14,783 nucleotides of DNA, taken from the NCBI GenBank assembly GCA_002405165.1, contig DHLF01000010.1, positions 1 through 14,783 on the forward strand, given 5' to 3'. The position numbers were made by a program, and so were the translations under genes. The stretch is from Christensenella sp. UBA4675 (GTDB lineage Bacteria > Bacillota > Clostridia > Christensenellales > Borkfalkiaceae). Positions 1 through 5,532 of this stretch are shown here, in pieces (position 1 is the stretch's first letter; each line of letters opens with the position of its first letter). Below the pieces are notes generated by a model. That model was not told where the DNA came from, made no database searches, and worked only from the letters and a program-made list of their open reading frames with translations.

Positions 1-225
1 AAATTCCTTAAAAAAGGTAGCAAAGTTGCGGTAAGCGGAAGTTTGCAAAATCGTTCTTACGACGATAAAGACGGAATAAAGAGATACGTTACGGATATCG
101 TTGCAGGAGAAGTAGAATTCTTATCGCCCAAGAGTGCGGGCGACAATAGTTCGGCAAACAGCGAAAAAGCGGAAAAGGTAGAAAAATTACAAACCGTTCC
201 CGACGATGACGATTTGCCGTTTTGA
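1..225 (+). CDS. ssb: Single-stranded DNA-binding protein, C-terminal part (5' end outside window)
   Basis: The frame is open from the first base and ends at TGA 223-225, giving 74 residues of the C-terminal half. The start resembles the last OB-fold strands of bacterial SSB (LKKGS.V.V.G.LQ.RSY.DKDG.KRYVT.IVA), followed by a low-complexity Ser/Asn/Glu/Lys linker and the acidic tip DDDDLPF. In SSBs that tip recruits DNA-repair and replication partners. The protein coats single-stranded DNA as a tetramer during replication and recombination. It lies 19 bp upstream of rpsR, the usual rpsF-ssb-rpsR operon of Firmicutes, so rpsF is expected just before the window. The identification is firm; only the N-terminus is missing. 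Confidence 0.95.
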   Translation, partial: KFLKKGSKVAVSGSLQNRSYDDKDGIKRYVTDIVAGEVEFLSPKSAGDNSSANSEKAEKVEKLQTVPDDDDLPF

Positions 226-244
226 TTTTTAAAAGGAGTTAATT

Positions 245-490
245 ATGGAAGAAAAAACCGTTAAAAAGCCAATAAAGAAAATGTCCAGAAAAAAAGTGTG
301 CATGTTCTGCGTTGACAAAAGTGAAAAAATAGACTATAAAGACGTAGCTAAATTAAAGAAATTCGTAACCGAAAAGGGGAAAATGCTCCCTAGACGTATG
401 ACCGGAGTTTGCTCCGCTCATCAAAGACTTCTTGCAACCGCTATAAAGCAAGCAAGAATGGTTGCGTTACTTCCCTTTAAAGGAGAGTAA
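245..490 (+). CDS. rpsR: 30S ribosomal protein S18, zinc-ribbon (C+) form
   Basis: This 81-residue protein has the S18 core IDYKDV..LKKFV.E.GK.LPRR.TG and ends RMVALLPF. S18 binds the platform of the 30S subunit together with S6. Residues C19, C22, C56 and H59 form a CxxC...CxxH set in the positions where zinc-binding S18 proteins carry their ligands; many S18 proteins lack it. The start is fixed by AAGGAG at 233-238, six bases before ATG 245. It follows ssb by 19 bp and is the last gene of that operon, because a hairpin follows and the next protein gene is on the other strand. The rplI gene that sometimes follows is absent here. Confidence 0.96.
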   Translation: MEEKTVKKPIKKMSRKKVCMFCVDKSEKIDYKDVAKLKKFVTEKGKMLPRRMTGVCSAHQRLLATAIKQARMVALLPFKGE

Positions 491-500
491 AATATTATAA

Positions 501-526
501 ACGGCGTAGCAAAATTGCTACGCCGT
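501..526 (+). terminator. Hairpin after rpsR, probable terminator with weak U-tract
   Basis: The arms ACGGCGTAGC (501-510) and GCTACGCCGT (517-526) pair perfectly around AAAATT, ten bases past the rpsR stop. The following AACTTATTGTT is only a broken T-run, so termination may be inefficient. A second, canonical terminator lies at 686-719. Confidence 0.6.
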
Positions 527-610
527 AACTTATTGTTAAAATATAAAAAATCAATAATTTAAGTAAAAATAATTTTTTAAGATAAAATCTTAAATTTTTA
601 TTTAAAACGC

Positions 611-639
611 TTTACAAAAAGGAATAAAAATGTTATAGT
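611..639 (+). promoter_or_regulatory. Sigma-A promoter with no protein gene downstream
   Basis: TTTACA (611-616) and TATAGT (634-639) are separated by exactly 17 bases, predicting a start near 646. The only thing downstream on this strand before a strong terminator (686-719) is about 80 nt of non-coding sequence. AT-rich DNA produces chance matches, so confidence is moderate. Confidence 0.55.
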
Positions 640-645
640 ATAAAG

Positions 646-726
646 CGATAAAAAGCTTATCATTTCCCCCCTTATCATAAATAATCAAAAGGCAGTTTGT
701 TTACGCAAACTGCCTTTTGAATTTTG
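646..726 (+). ncRNA. Candidate small regulatory RNA with CCCCCC motif
   Basis: This is inferred from architecture alone. The promoter at 611-639 predicts a start near 646 and the terminator hairpin at 686-719 predicts an end near 726, giving a transcript of about 80 nt with no open reading frame or ribosome binding site. A short 5' hairpin pairs GATAA (647-651) with TTATC (657-661). An unpaired TTTCCCCCC (663-671) and an A/T-rich stretch lead into the terminator. TTATCAT occurs twice (657-663 and 672-678), so GATAA could pair with either copy and hide or expose the C-run. C-rich unpaired seeds are the working part of Firmicutes sRNAs such as RsaE/RoxS; no homology to those is claimed. Confidence 0.5.
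686..719. terminator. Bidirectional intrinsic terminator
   Basis: The 14-bp arms CAAAAGGCAGTTTG (686-699) and CAAACTGCCTTTTG (706-719) pair perfectly. A-rich sequence on the left and TTTT on the right let it act on both strands. It lies between convergent units: the candidate sRNA and rpsR read-through on plus, and the DUF378-like gene ending at 728 on minus. Confidence 0.88.
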
Positions 727-727
727 T

Positions 728-937
728 TTAAGCAACTTCTTCAAACGGTTTATAAAAGAATATAAAGAATATTAAATATAAACCTGCAAGCCCTACTAAA
801 ACGTACACTATATTAGCCAAAATCGGCATAAACGAAAATGCCCAACTAACAAAGTTAAAGTTAAAAAATCCGACTACAAGCCAGTTTAACGCGCCCGCTA
901 TTGCAAGAATAAAAGCGATAATACTCGTAATTTTCAT
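728..937 (-). CDS. DUF378-like small membrane protein
   Basis: This 69-residue protein is hydrophobic along most of its length. A first membrane segment lies at about residues 4-25 and contains the motif IAGALNWLVVG, and a second lies at about 40-63 with IVYVLVGLAGLYLI. The GALNWGLVG...YxLVGLAGLY pattern is typical of the DUF378 family of two-helix bacterial membrane proteins, whose function is not known. The start is supported by AGGAGGT a few bases upstream on the minus strand (about 943-949). It follows the 88-residue gene by 48 bp on the same strand and may be co-transcribed with it. The bidirectional terminator at 686-719 lies just past its stop. Confidence 0.8.
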   Translation of the reverse strand: MKITSIIAFILAIAGALNWLVVGFFNFNFVSWAFSFMPILANIVYVLVGLAGLYLIFFIFFYKPFEEVA

Positions 938-985
938 ACCTACCTCCTAAAAGTAGTATGAAATAATACTATTTTTTTATGCGAT

Positions 986-1252
986 TTATTTGTTTTTAAT
1001 AAATTCCAACCAAAGTTTGTCAAAATCTACCGTTTCAACGAAATCGCTTTTGTCAAACGATACGAAATTATACTTTGCAAAGTTTAAAATATGCGTTTTT
1101 AACAGTACGGGAGTGGGGATATCTAAGGTATTGCATATTTCGCTTAATACGTCGAAAAATAACGACCATACCATTTTGTCGGCGTTTATATCGTATTCCA
1201 TATCCTTAACTATTTTTTGTTTCTTTAAAGTTTTAGCCCAAATTCTAATCAT
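986..1252 (-). CDS. Uncharacterised conserved-looking 88-residue protein
   Basis: The product is a small, soluble, mixed-charge protein beginning MIRIWAKTLKKQKIVKD and containing an aromatic-rich C-terminal half (KYNFVSFDKSDFVETVDFDKLW). It has no signal peptide, membrane segment or recognisable catalytic motif. I recall similar short proteins starting with an IWAK-type strand in Clostridia, but cannot name a family or function. No Shine-Dalgarno precedes ATG 1252, and the likely promoter (1259-1287) would start transcription at or within a base or two of that ATG, suggesting a leaderless mRNA. The alternative start at codon 18 has only AAGG at unusably short spacing. The shared strand and short gap suggest co-transcription with the DUF378-like gene downstream. 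Confidence 0.7.
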   Translation of the reverse strand: MIRIWAKTLKKQKIVKDMEYDINADKMVWSLFFDVLSEICNTLDIPTPVLLKTHILNFAKYNFVSFDKSDFVETVDFDKLWLEFIKNK

Positions 1253-1258
1253 AACTAA

Positions 1259-1287
1259 ATTATTGCATACTTTTATTAAAAAATCAA
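1259..1287 (-). promoter_or_regulatory. Promoter for the 88-residue gene
   Basis: On the minus strand, TTGATT (1287-1282), 17 bases, then AATAAT (1264-1259). The expected start, about seven bases past the -10, falls at about 1252, the A of the ATG. Confidence 0.45.
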
Positions 1288-1309
1288 CAATTTTTGCCTT
1301 TCAAAAGAC

Positions 1310-1338
1310 TTGCAAAATAGTATTTTTAGTATTAAAAT
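1310..1338 (+). promoter_or_regulatory. Promoter of the queT transcript
   Basis: TTGCAA (1310-1315) and TAAAAT (1333-1338) are spaced 17 bases apart. The predicted start, about 1345, coincides with the first base of the P1 stem of the riboswitch, which supports both calls. Confidence 0.6.
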
Positions 1339-1344
1339 AAAAAA

Positions 1345-1384
1345 AGAAGGTTTTCGGAAAACACTTCTATTAAAAAAACCGAGG
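1345..1384 (+). promoter_or_regulatory. preQ1-I-like riboswitch overlapping the queT ribosome binding site
   Basis: P1 pairs AGAAG (1345-1349) with CTTCT (1364-1368). The loop contains TCGG (1354-1357), which can pair with CCGA (1379-1382) beyond an A-rich tail ATTAAAAAAA. This is the H-type pseudoknot layout of preQ1-I aptamers: stem, loop with ACAC just before the closing strand, A-rich linker, short second stem. The second stem includes the first two bases of the Shine-Dalgarno GAGG (1381-1384), seven bases before ATG 1392, so ligand binding would block translation. Placement before a QueT gene fits. A competing hairpin exists inside the loop (GTTTT/AAAAC), and the exact ligand-reading C is uncertain (C1364 if P1 is four pairs). 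Confidence 0.62.
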
Positions 1385-1391
1385 TATAAAA

Positions 1392-1883
1392 ATGAATACT
1401 ACTAAATTGTGTAGAGCAGGTTTAATTTCCGCTATTTATTGCGTTTTAACGATAGCTATTTCACCGCTGAGTTTCGGCGCGATACAATTTCGCTTTGCCG
1501 AAGCTTTAACCGTGTTACCGCTATTCTATCCCGAATCTATTATAGGACTTACAATAGGTTGTTTAATAGCAAATATTTTCGGAAACGGCGTGATAGATAT
1601 AGTTTTAGGTACTTTTGCCACTTTAATTTCAAGCTTGCTTACTTATTTCGTAGGTAAAAAGTTGAAAAAATTTCCCGTTAAACTTATCGTGGGCGAGATA
1701 TTTCCTATTGTTATAAACGCCGTTTTGGTTCCGTTTACGTTTTGCGCTTTTGCAGATTTAAAACACGCGTATTTTTTAGGCGTTTTAACCGTAGGATTAG
1801 GTCAACTTGCGGTAATTTCAACGTTGGGAACACTTCTTGCCGTGTCGATAAACGGTATTATAAATAAAAAAAGTAAGCTTTAA
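1392..1883 (+). CDS. queT: QueT family transporter, queuosine-precursor uptake
   Basis: This 163-residue integral membrane protein has about five hydrophobic segments. It carries the family signature PLSFGAIQFRFAEALTVLPLF (residues about 25-45), followed by GLTIGCLIANIFGNGVIDIVLGTFATLISSLLTY. These are hallmarks of QueT (DUF988), the substrate-binding S component of energy-coupling factor transporters that import preQ1 or a related precursor for the tRNA modification queuosine. The shared ECF energising subunits (EcfA/EcfT) are not in the window and are normally encoded elsewhere. Length matches the family. GAGG (1381-1384) fixes the start, and the riboswitch-like leader directly upstream supports both function and feedback control by the imported precursor. 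It is monocistronic, with a convergent gene downstream. Confidence 0.9.
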   Translation: MNTTKLCRAGLISAIYCVLTIAISPLSFGAIQFRFAEALTVLPLFYPESIIGLTIGCLIANIFGNGVIDIVLGTFATLISSLLTYFVGKKLKKFPVKLIVGEIFPIVINAVLVPFTFCAFADLKHAYFLGVLTVGLGQLAVISTLGTLLAVSINGIINKKSKL

Positions 1884-1915
1884 ACGATGTTTTTAAATAA
1901 AATTAAATTTATAAA

Positions 1916-1951
1916 TTTTTATCCGTAGGACTTTCGTCCTACGGATAAAAA
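1916..1951. repeat. Perfect inverted repeat after queT, reversed T/A polarity
   Basis: ATCCGTAGGAC (1921-1931) pairs with GTCCTACGGAT (1936-1946) around TTTC. The stem extends through TTTTT (1916-1920) and AAAAA (1947-1951) to 16 perfect pairs. A terminator would have A before and T after; here it is the other way round on both strands, so the hairpin lacks a U-tract. It may still act as a 3' stabiliser or processed end for queT. Confidence 0.75.
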
Positions 1952-1991
1952 TTATGGAAAATATTTGGAGATATTATAAGCGTTTATTAAA

Positions 1992-2024
1992 ATTTATAAT
2001 TTTAAAAATTTACAAATTATAAAT
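1992..2024. repeat. AT-only inverted repeat in the convergent gap
   Basis: ATTTATAATTT (1992-2002) and AAATTATAAAT (2014-2024) pair perfectly around an 11-base loop. It lies 30 bp past the stop of the minus-strand gene 2054-3169. On that strand it is followed by TTTTAAT, so it could be a weak terminator, though an AT-only stem is thermally poor. Confidence 0.4.
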
Positions 2025-2053
2025 CAACTTAAATTTTATAAAAAAGGATAAAA

Positions 2054-3169
2054 TTAGTTTTTAATTATTTTTCCGTCAACTTCGTTTTGGAACATGACGA
2101 AAAACCCTTCTTCGTCGCTTGTCTGGCAAGGGATAAAGCAAGACAAGTCTTTTAGTTCTTCGGGACAGCAATCCTTTTGCCCCCTAACGGCGTAACATAG
2201 GTATTTTTTGTCGTGAATACTCGCTTTTCCGAAATAATATTCGCCTTTGGCAAGCTCTATTTTTACCCATTTACTGCCGTAAACGCTCTTTTCAAGCTCG
2301 TAAAATTCGGGATAACTGTTCATAACCGTTTCCAAATCTTCTTGCAAAAAAGAACATTCGCAAGAATTGTTTTTAAGGTCGTTATCCTGCGATATTTTTC
2401 GTTCGTGGTTATTTTCCGTTTCGGCGGTTTTTTGACAAGGCGCTTGCGTAGGTTCTTTTTGCGGACAAGAATTTTCGTTCGGCGGTTCGTCTATCGGGAA
2501 AGAAGAGTTTTCAAAACTCTTTTTAAGCTTAAAAAATTTATCTTGTTTTTCGCTAATTTTATTATCTTCTTTAAGTGTTAAATTTTTAGCGTCAACGTCA
2601 GCTTTTTCAAAATAATTTTCGGTAGCAACTACGTCGTCGGCATAGCCGTCGGGCGAAGGTTTATCGGTAAAAATATTCGATTTACTTAAAATTTCTTCGT
2701 CGGATAAATTAAAAGTGTCGCTTTCCGATTCGAAGTACGCTTTATCTATAAGCTCTTCTTCTTTTTCCCTATCTTCTTTGTTTTTTCTTTTTAACAATAT
2801 ATACTCGTCCGTCGCGAAAGACGGCGTTTGGGCGTTGTTTTCCGTTTGTCCGAATAAAACGGGGTAAGGACTTAAATCGTCGTCAATTATTATAGTTATG
2901 CTAAAAGGCGTTTCTAAGTCGAAAATAAAATCGGAAAATTCTTTTTCAAGCCCCGTTTCATCGCAATCGAAATAAACGCCCTTTTGAGAGTTCGAAATAA
3001 ATGCTACGTACCTTCCTTTTTTTAGCGGAGCAACGTCCATTAATGAAATTTCAAGGCAATTTTCATTGCCTTTTTTTTCGCACTTAGCCATACCCTTGGC
3101 GTCTTTTCCGCTGTAAGAATAGCCGTTTGCTATTTGCTTTAAAACGCAAACCTTTTTCAATAATTTCAT
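2054..3169 (-). CDS. Uncharacterised two-domain protein with acidic linker
   Basis: The product is 371 residues. A folded N-terminal region (about 1-113) is strand-rich, with APLKKGRYVAFIS and a following IIIDDDLSPYPVLFGQ. Residues about 114-280 form a Glu/Asp/Lys/Ser/Asn-rich segment of low complexity, probably disordered. A compact C-terminal domain (about 285-371) contains KGEYYFGKASI, KYLCYAVRG, PEELKDL and GFFVMFQNE. I recall the same paired pattern in unannotated clostridial proteins, but no function is known. There is no signal peptide or membrane segment, so it should be cytoplasmic. ATG 3169 is preferred because AGGTG sits five bases upstream; a GTG at 3175 is also in frame but lies inside that ribosome binding site. 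It has its own promoter at 3223-3250. Confidence 0.75.
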   Translation of the reverse strand: MKLLKKVCVLKQIANGYSYSGKDAKGMAKCEKKGNENCLEISLMDVAPLKKGRYVAFISNSQKGVYFDCDETGLEKEFSDFIFDLETPFSITIIIDDDLSPYPVLFGQTENNAQTPSFATDEYILLKRKNKEDREKEEELIDKAYFESESDTFNLSDEEILSKSNIFTDKPSPDGYADDVVATENYFEKADVDAKNLTLKEDNKISEKQDKFFKLKKSFENSSFPIDEPPNENSCPQKEPTQAPCQKTAETENNHERKISQDNDLKNNSCECSFLQEDLETVMNSYPEFYELEKSVYGSKWVKIELAKGEYYFGKASIHDKKYLCYAVRGQKDCCPEELKDLSCFIPCQTSDEEGFFVMFQNEVDGKIIKN

Positions 3170-3222
3170 AATCACCTATAACTAACATTATATATTATGT
3201 AATAAAGTTTTTTTTGGATAAA

Positions 3223-3250
3223 ATTATCGAAAAAGTATTTTTTTTGTCAA
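3223..3250 (-). promoter_or_regulatory. Promoter for the two-domain gene
   Basis: On the minus strand, a consensus TTGACA (3250-3245), 16 bases, then GATAAT (3228-3223). The start would fall near 3216, giving an untranslated leader of about 46 bases. The -35 begins inside the T-run of the upstream gene's terminator. Confidence 0.65.
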
Positions 3251-3254
3251 AAAA

Positions 3255-3274
3255 AAGGCAAGTAAACTTGCCTT
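3255..3274 (-). terminator. Intrinsic terminator of the glycoside hydrolase gene
   Basis: Arms AAGGCAAG (3255-3262) and CTTGCCTT (3267-3274) surround TAAA. Read on the minus strand, the stem is followed by an unbroken run of eight T (3258 side, down to 3249), a canonical U-tract. It lies about 64 bp past the stop at 3338. Confidence 0.85.
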
Positions 3275-3337
3275 AAAAAATTTTTGAAATTTTATTTTAA
3301 TTCGCTTTAAAAATTTTTGGATTTAATTAAATTTTTC

Positions 3338-5353
3338 TTAATAAATTCGTTTAATTTTTATTTTGTCGCAATCGAAATTATCGGCGGATAAAACCCCTGT
3401 TTTTCCGTGTAAAAATTCTCCGTCGTAAACGGAAATTACAAGTTTTTCGTTTACGAATACGCTTATCTCATCGTTTATTAATCTTATTTTAATCGTATCG
3501 TAATTTCCTTTTAGCTCGTATTTCGCTAGTTCCGTTTTTCCGTAATCTATTTTATTTAACGTTATAAAATCGTTAAACAGGCAAAGCATATAGCCCGTAA
3601 AGGATTCTTTTTGCTGATTGTCAAAATAAGAATAATCGTTTGCCCTTAACGCAATTCCCGTATACAAATTAGAGTTTAAAGATTTAATTTCTACTTCGTA
3701 ATCGTATAAATCGTTATTCGATAAAATAAAATTATAATCTTTATCGTTTAATTTTTCGTGTAATAAAACGGGTTTAAAATCGTAATTTTCGGTTTCTTTT
3801 AATTGTAAATCAACGTCGCAAAAATACGCGTCGGAAATTATTTCAAGCGTTTGTAATCCCTTTTCTAAATTAGTAAACCCCGCGACTTTTCTGCCGTTGT
3901 TAAAGTTTTGAGTTATTGTTTTTCCGTTTAAGGAAACGTTGGCGGAACGCTTAGCAAGAGCGTTTAAAATAACCGCGTAATTTCCGCTTTCGGATACGTT
4001 AAGTCGATAAGTAACTTTACCGCAAATATAATTTTTTTCGTTTGTAACAAAGCTTTCTGCGTTTTCCGAACAAGAAATTGCCGGAAAACGGGACGGAACG
4101 TTTTTAATAAGCGTTTTATCCGAACTTCCTTCCGCGTAAGGAGATAAAGCGACGTATAAAGGCGTTACGGAAGAAGACAAAACAATTTTATCCGCTTTAA
4201 TTCTTTCGGTAAATATTGTTTTTTGTCCGTTTACGGTTACTTTTAAATTTTTACCGTTTTCTATGCGTATAATTAAGGGGTTTTTGTTTTTCATTTTAGT
4301 GAAAAAACCCTGCAACATGTCGTTTAACGATGTTTTTCCGTTAAAAATATCGAGTTTGTTATTTCCCAAAAACATAGTGAAAGGGAAAGAAGTTTTTACG
4401 CTTAATTCTGCCGTAAAATATCCGTTTTTACTTAGTGGTAATAAAAATTCGCGTTTGTCCCTACATTCGTTTTCGTCGTAACTTTCGCATTTATCAAAAT
4501 CGGGACAAGGGTAAAACGCCGTTCCGTTTGCGAACAAATTTTCCCCGTCGTAAGTTAAGTTTACAAAGTTTGCGTATCTCGTTTTATATTTTTCGTTTTC
4601 GTCGAGTTTTAAATCATGGAAAGCAAGAATTCTACCGTCAAGGTTGGGCGCAATTACCGTAGAACTATGTCCTAAACCGTAAAAATCTTTTGTTGTGGAA
4701 ATTAAAAAAGTCCTTCCCTTTTTAAACTCGCTTAGTTCTTCATTTGATTTTTTATAACAGTAAGCAAGTCTATACCCCCTGCTTAAATAATGGTTGCCAG
4801 TAAAGGTGAGATACTGATAGTCGTTTCTTTCGTCTATAAACGGACCTTCCGTCCAGCCGTTTAAATAGGCTTTTTCTATTCTTTGCCAACCGCTACTCGT
4901 AGCGACGGATTTAACGTCTTTTGCTTTTTTGCCGTATATTCCGTCCTTTTGAGTTCCGTCAACGCTTGCCGAACGCGTAAATATTACGTTGTTGCCATCC
5001 AAAAAAAACGAGCCGTCTATTCCGTCGAAATTTTGTACGTTTAGCGGAACGTAACCCGACGTTAAATTGTCCGAAACGTAAATTCTGTGCTTATTGCCTT
5101 TTGGGGAAAAACACATATAAAATTTTCCGCCCGTATAGCATACTTCGGGTGCGTAACAACCTAAAATATCCGGATTAGATTTATCGGGGTTTATACAAGG
5201 ACCCAGATAAGACCAGTCCGTTAAATTTTCCGAAACGTATACGGGGACAAAATCGCCCGTACAAAACATATAATATTTACCTAGCCACCTGAATACAAAC
5301 GGGTCGGCAACGGGAAAAGAATAACCTTTTTTCGTTTTGTTAGAGTATGACAT
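3338..5353 (-). CDS. Glycoside hydrolase, family 43-like, with C-terminal beta domains
   Basis: This 671-residue protein begins with a five-bladed propeller of the family-43/62 type (about 1-305). The three expected acidic residues are visible: D17 in VADPFVFRW (base), D113 in GIDGSFFLD (pKa modulator) and E169 in WTEGPFI (acid). GLGHSSTVIAP near H229 is also typical. Such enzymes cleave arabinose- or xylose-containing side chains and oligosaccharides; the exact substrate cannot be read. A beta region follows (about 305-410), then a carbohydrate-binding-module-like segment (about 440-520) and a LamG/DUF1080-like jelly roll (about 525-671). No signal peptide precedes the propeller, so it probably acts in the cytoplasm on imported oligosaccharides. 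AGGT lies about nine bases before ATG 5353. It is monocistronic between its own promoter and terminator. Confidence 0.85.
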   Translation of the reverse strand: MSYSNKTKKGYSFPVADPFVFRWLGKYYMFCTGDFVPVYVSENLTDWSYLGPCINPDKSNPDILGCYAPEVCYTGGKFYMCFSPKGNKHRIYVSDNLTSGYVPLNVQNFDGIDGSFFLDGNNVIFTRSASVDGTQKDGIYGKKAKDVKSVATSSGWQRIEKAYLNGWTEGPFIDERNDYQYLTFTGNHYLSRGYRLAYCYKKSNEELSEFKKGRTFLISTTKDFYGLGHSSTVIAPNLDGRILAFHDLKLDENEKYKTRYANFVNLTYDGENLFANGTAFYPCPDFDKCESYDENECRDKREFLLPLSKNGYFTAELSVKTSFPFTMFLGNNKLDIFNGKTSLNDMLQGFFTKMKNKNPLIIRIENGKNLKVTVNGQKTIFTERIKADKIVLSSSVTPLYVALSPYAEGSSDKTLIKNVPSRFPAISCSENAESFVTNEKNYICGKVTYRLNVSESGNYAVILNALAKRSANVSLNGKTITQNFNNGRKVAGFTNLEKGLQTLEIISDAYFCDVDLQLKETENYDFKPVLLHEKLNDKDYNFILSNNDLYDYEVEIKSLNSNLYTGIALRANDYSYFDNQQKESFTGYMLCLFNDFITLNKIDYGKTELAKYELKGNYDTIKIRLINDEISVFVNEKLVISVYDGEFLHGKTGVLSADNFDCDKIKIKRIY

Positions 5354-5376
5354 CGCTTTACCTTTTATTTTAGAAA

Positions 5377-5405
5377 ATTATACCATTTTCAATTATAAAT
5401 GTAAA
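5377..5405 (-). promoter_or_regulatory. Promoter of the glycoside hydrolase gene
   Basis: On the minus strand, TTTACA (5405-5400), 17 bases, then a perfect TATAAT (5382-5377). The start would be near 5370, leaving a leader of about 17 bases with the ribosome binding site. Direct repeats sit immediately upstream. Confidence 0.75.
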
Positions 5406-5412
5406 GTTAAAA

Positions 5413-5463
5413 AATGGATATTATTCTCAATTATCCGCAAAAATAATGGATTTATTTCTCAAT
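5413..5463. repeat. 19-bp direct repeat pair, candidate operator
   Basis: AATGGATATTATTCTCAAT (5413-5431) and AATGGATTTATTTCTCAAT (5445-5463) match at 16 of 19 positions and are spaced 32 bp start to start, about three helical turns. They lie directly upstream of the glycoside hydrolase -35, the position of activator sites of AraC-type regulators. A role for the divergent lipoprotein gene is also possible. No regulator gene is in the window. Confidence 0.5.
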
Positions 5464-5503
5464 AAAAATCAACTTTTAAAATTTCGGCTTTCTTTTAAAA
5501 ACA

Positions 5504-5532
5504 TTGACAAATTTCAATCTGTGTGATAGTAT
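5504..5532 (+). promoter_or_regulatory. Promoter of the lipoprotein gene
   Basis: A consensus TTGACA (5504-5509), 17 bases, then TAGTAT (5527-5532). The start would be near 5539, about 32 bases before ATG 5571. It rules out an upstream in-frame GTG at 5523, which lies inside the promoter. Confidence 0.75.

Noticed and set aside
940..975. AGTAT/ATACT hairpin followed by T7 between the two small minus-strand genes
   Set aside because: The T-run follows only in the plus direction, where no gene ends, and the five-pair AT stem is too weak for a terminator call.
990..1340. Plus-strand open frame of 116 residues
   Set aside because: It is antisense to the 88-residue gene and runs through the divergent promoters; it has no ribosome binding site.
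1916..1951. Inverted repeat after queT as an intrinsic terminator
   Set aside because: T-run and A-run are on the wrong sides for either strand; it is kept as a repeat only.
2213..2581. Arg/Phe-rich plus-strand open frame within the two-domain gene
   Set aside because: Composition is that of a shadow frame; no start signal.
5413..5463. CRISPR-like reading of the direct repeats
   Set aside because: Only two imperfect copies, AT-rich, no third unit and no cas gene; operator sites fit better.
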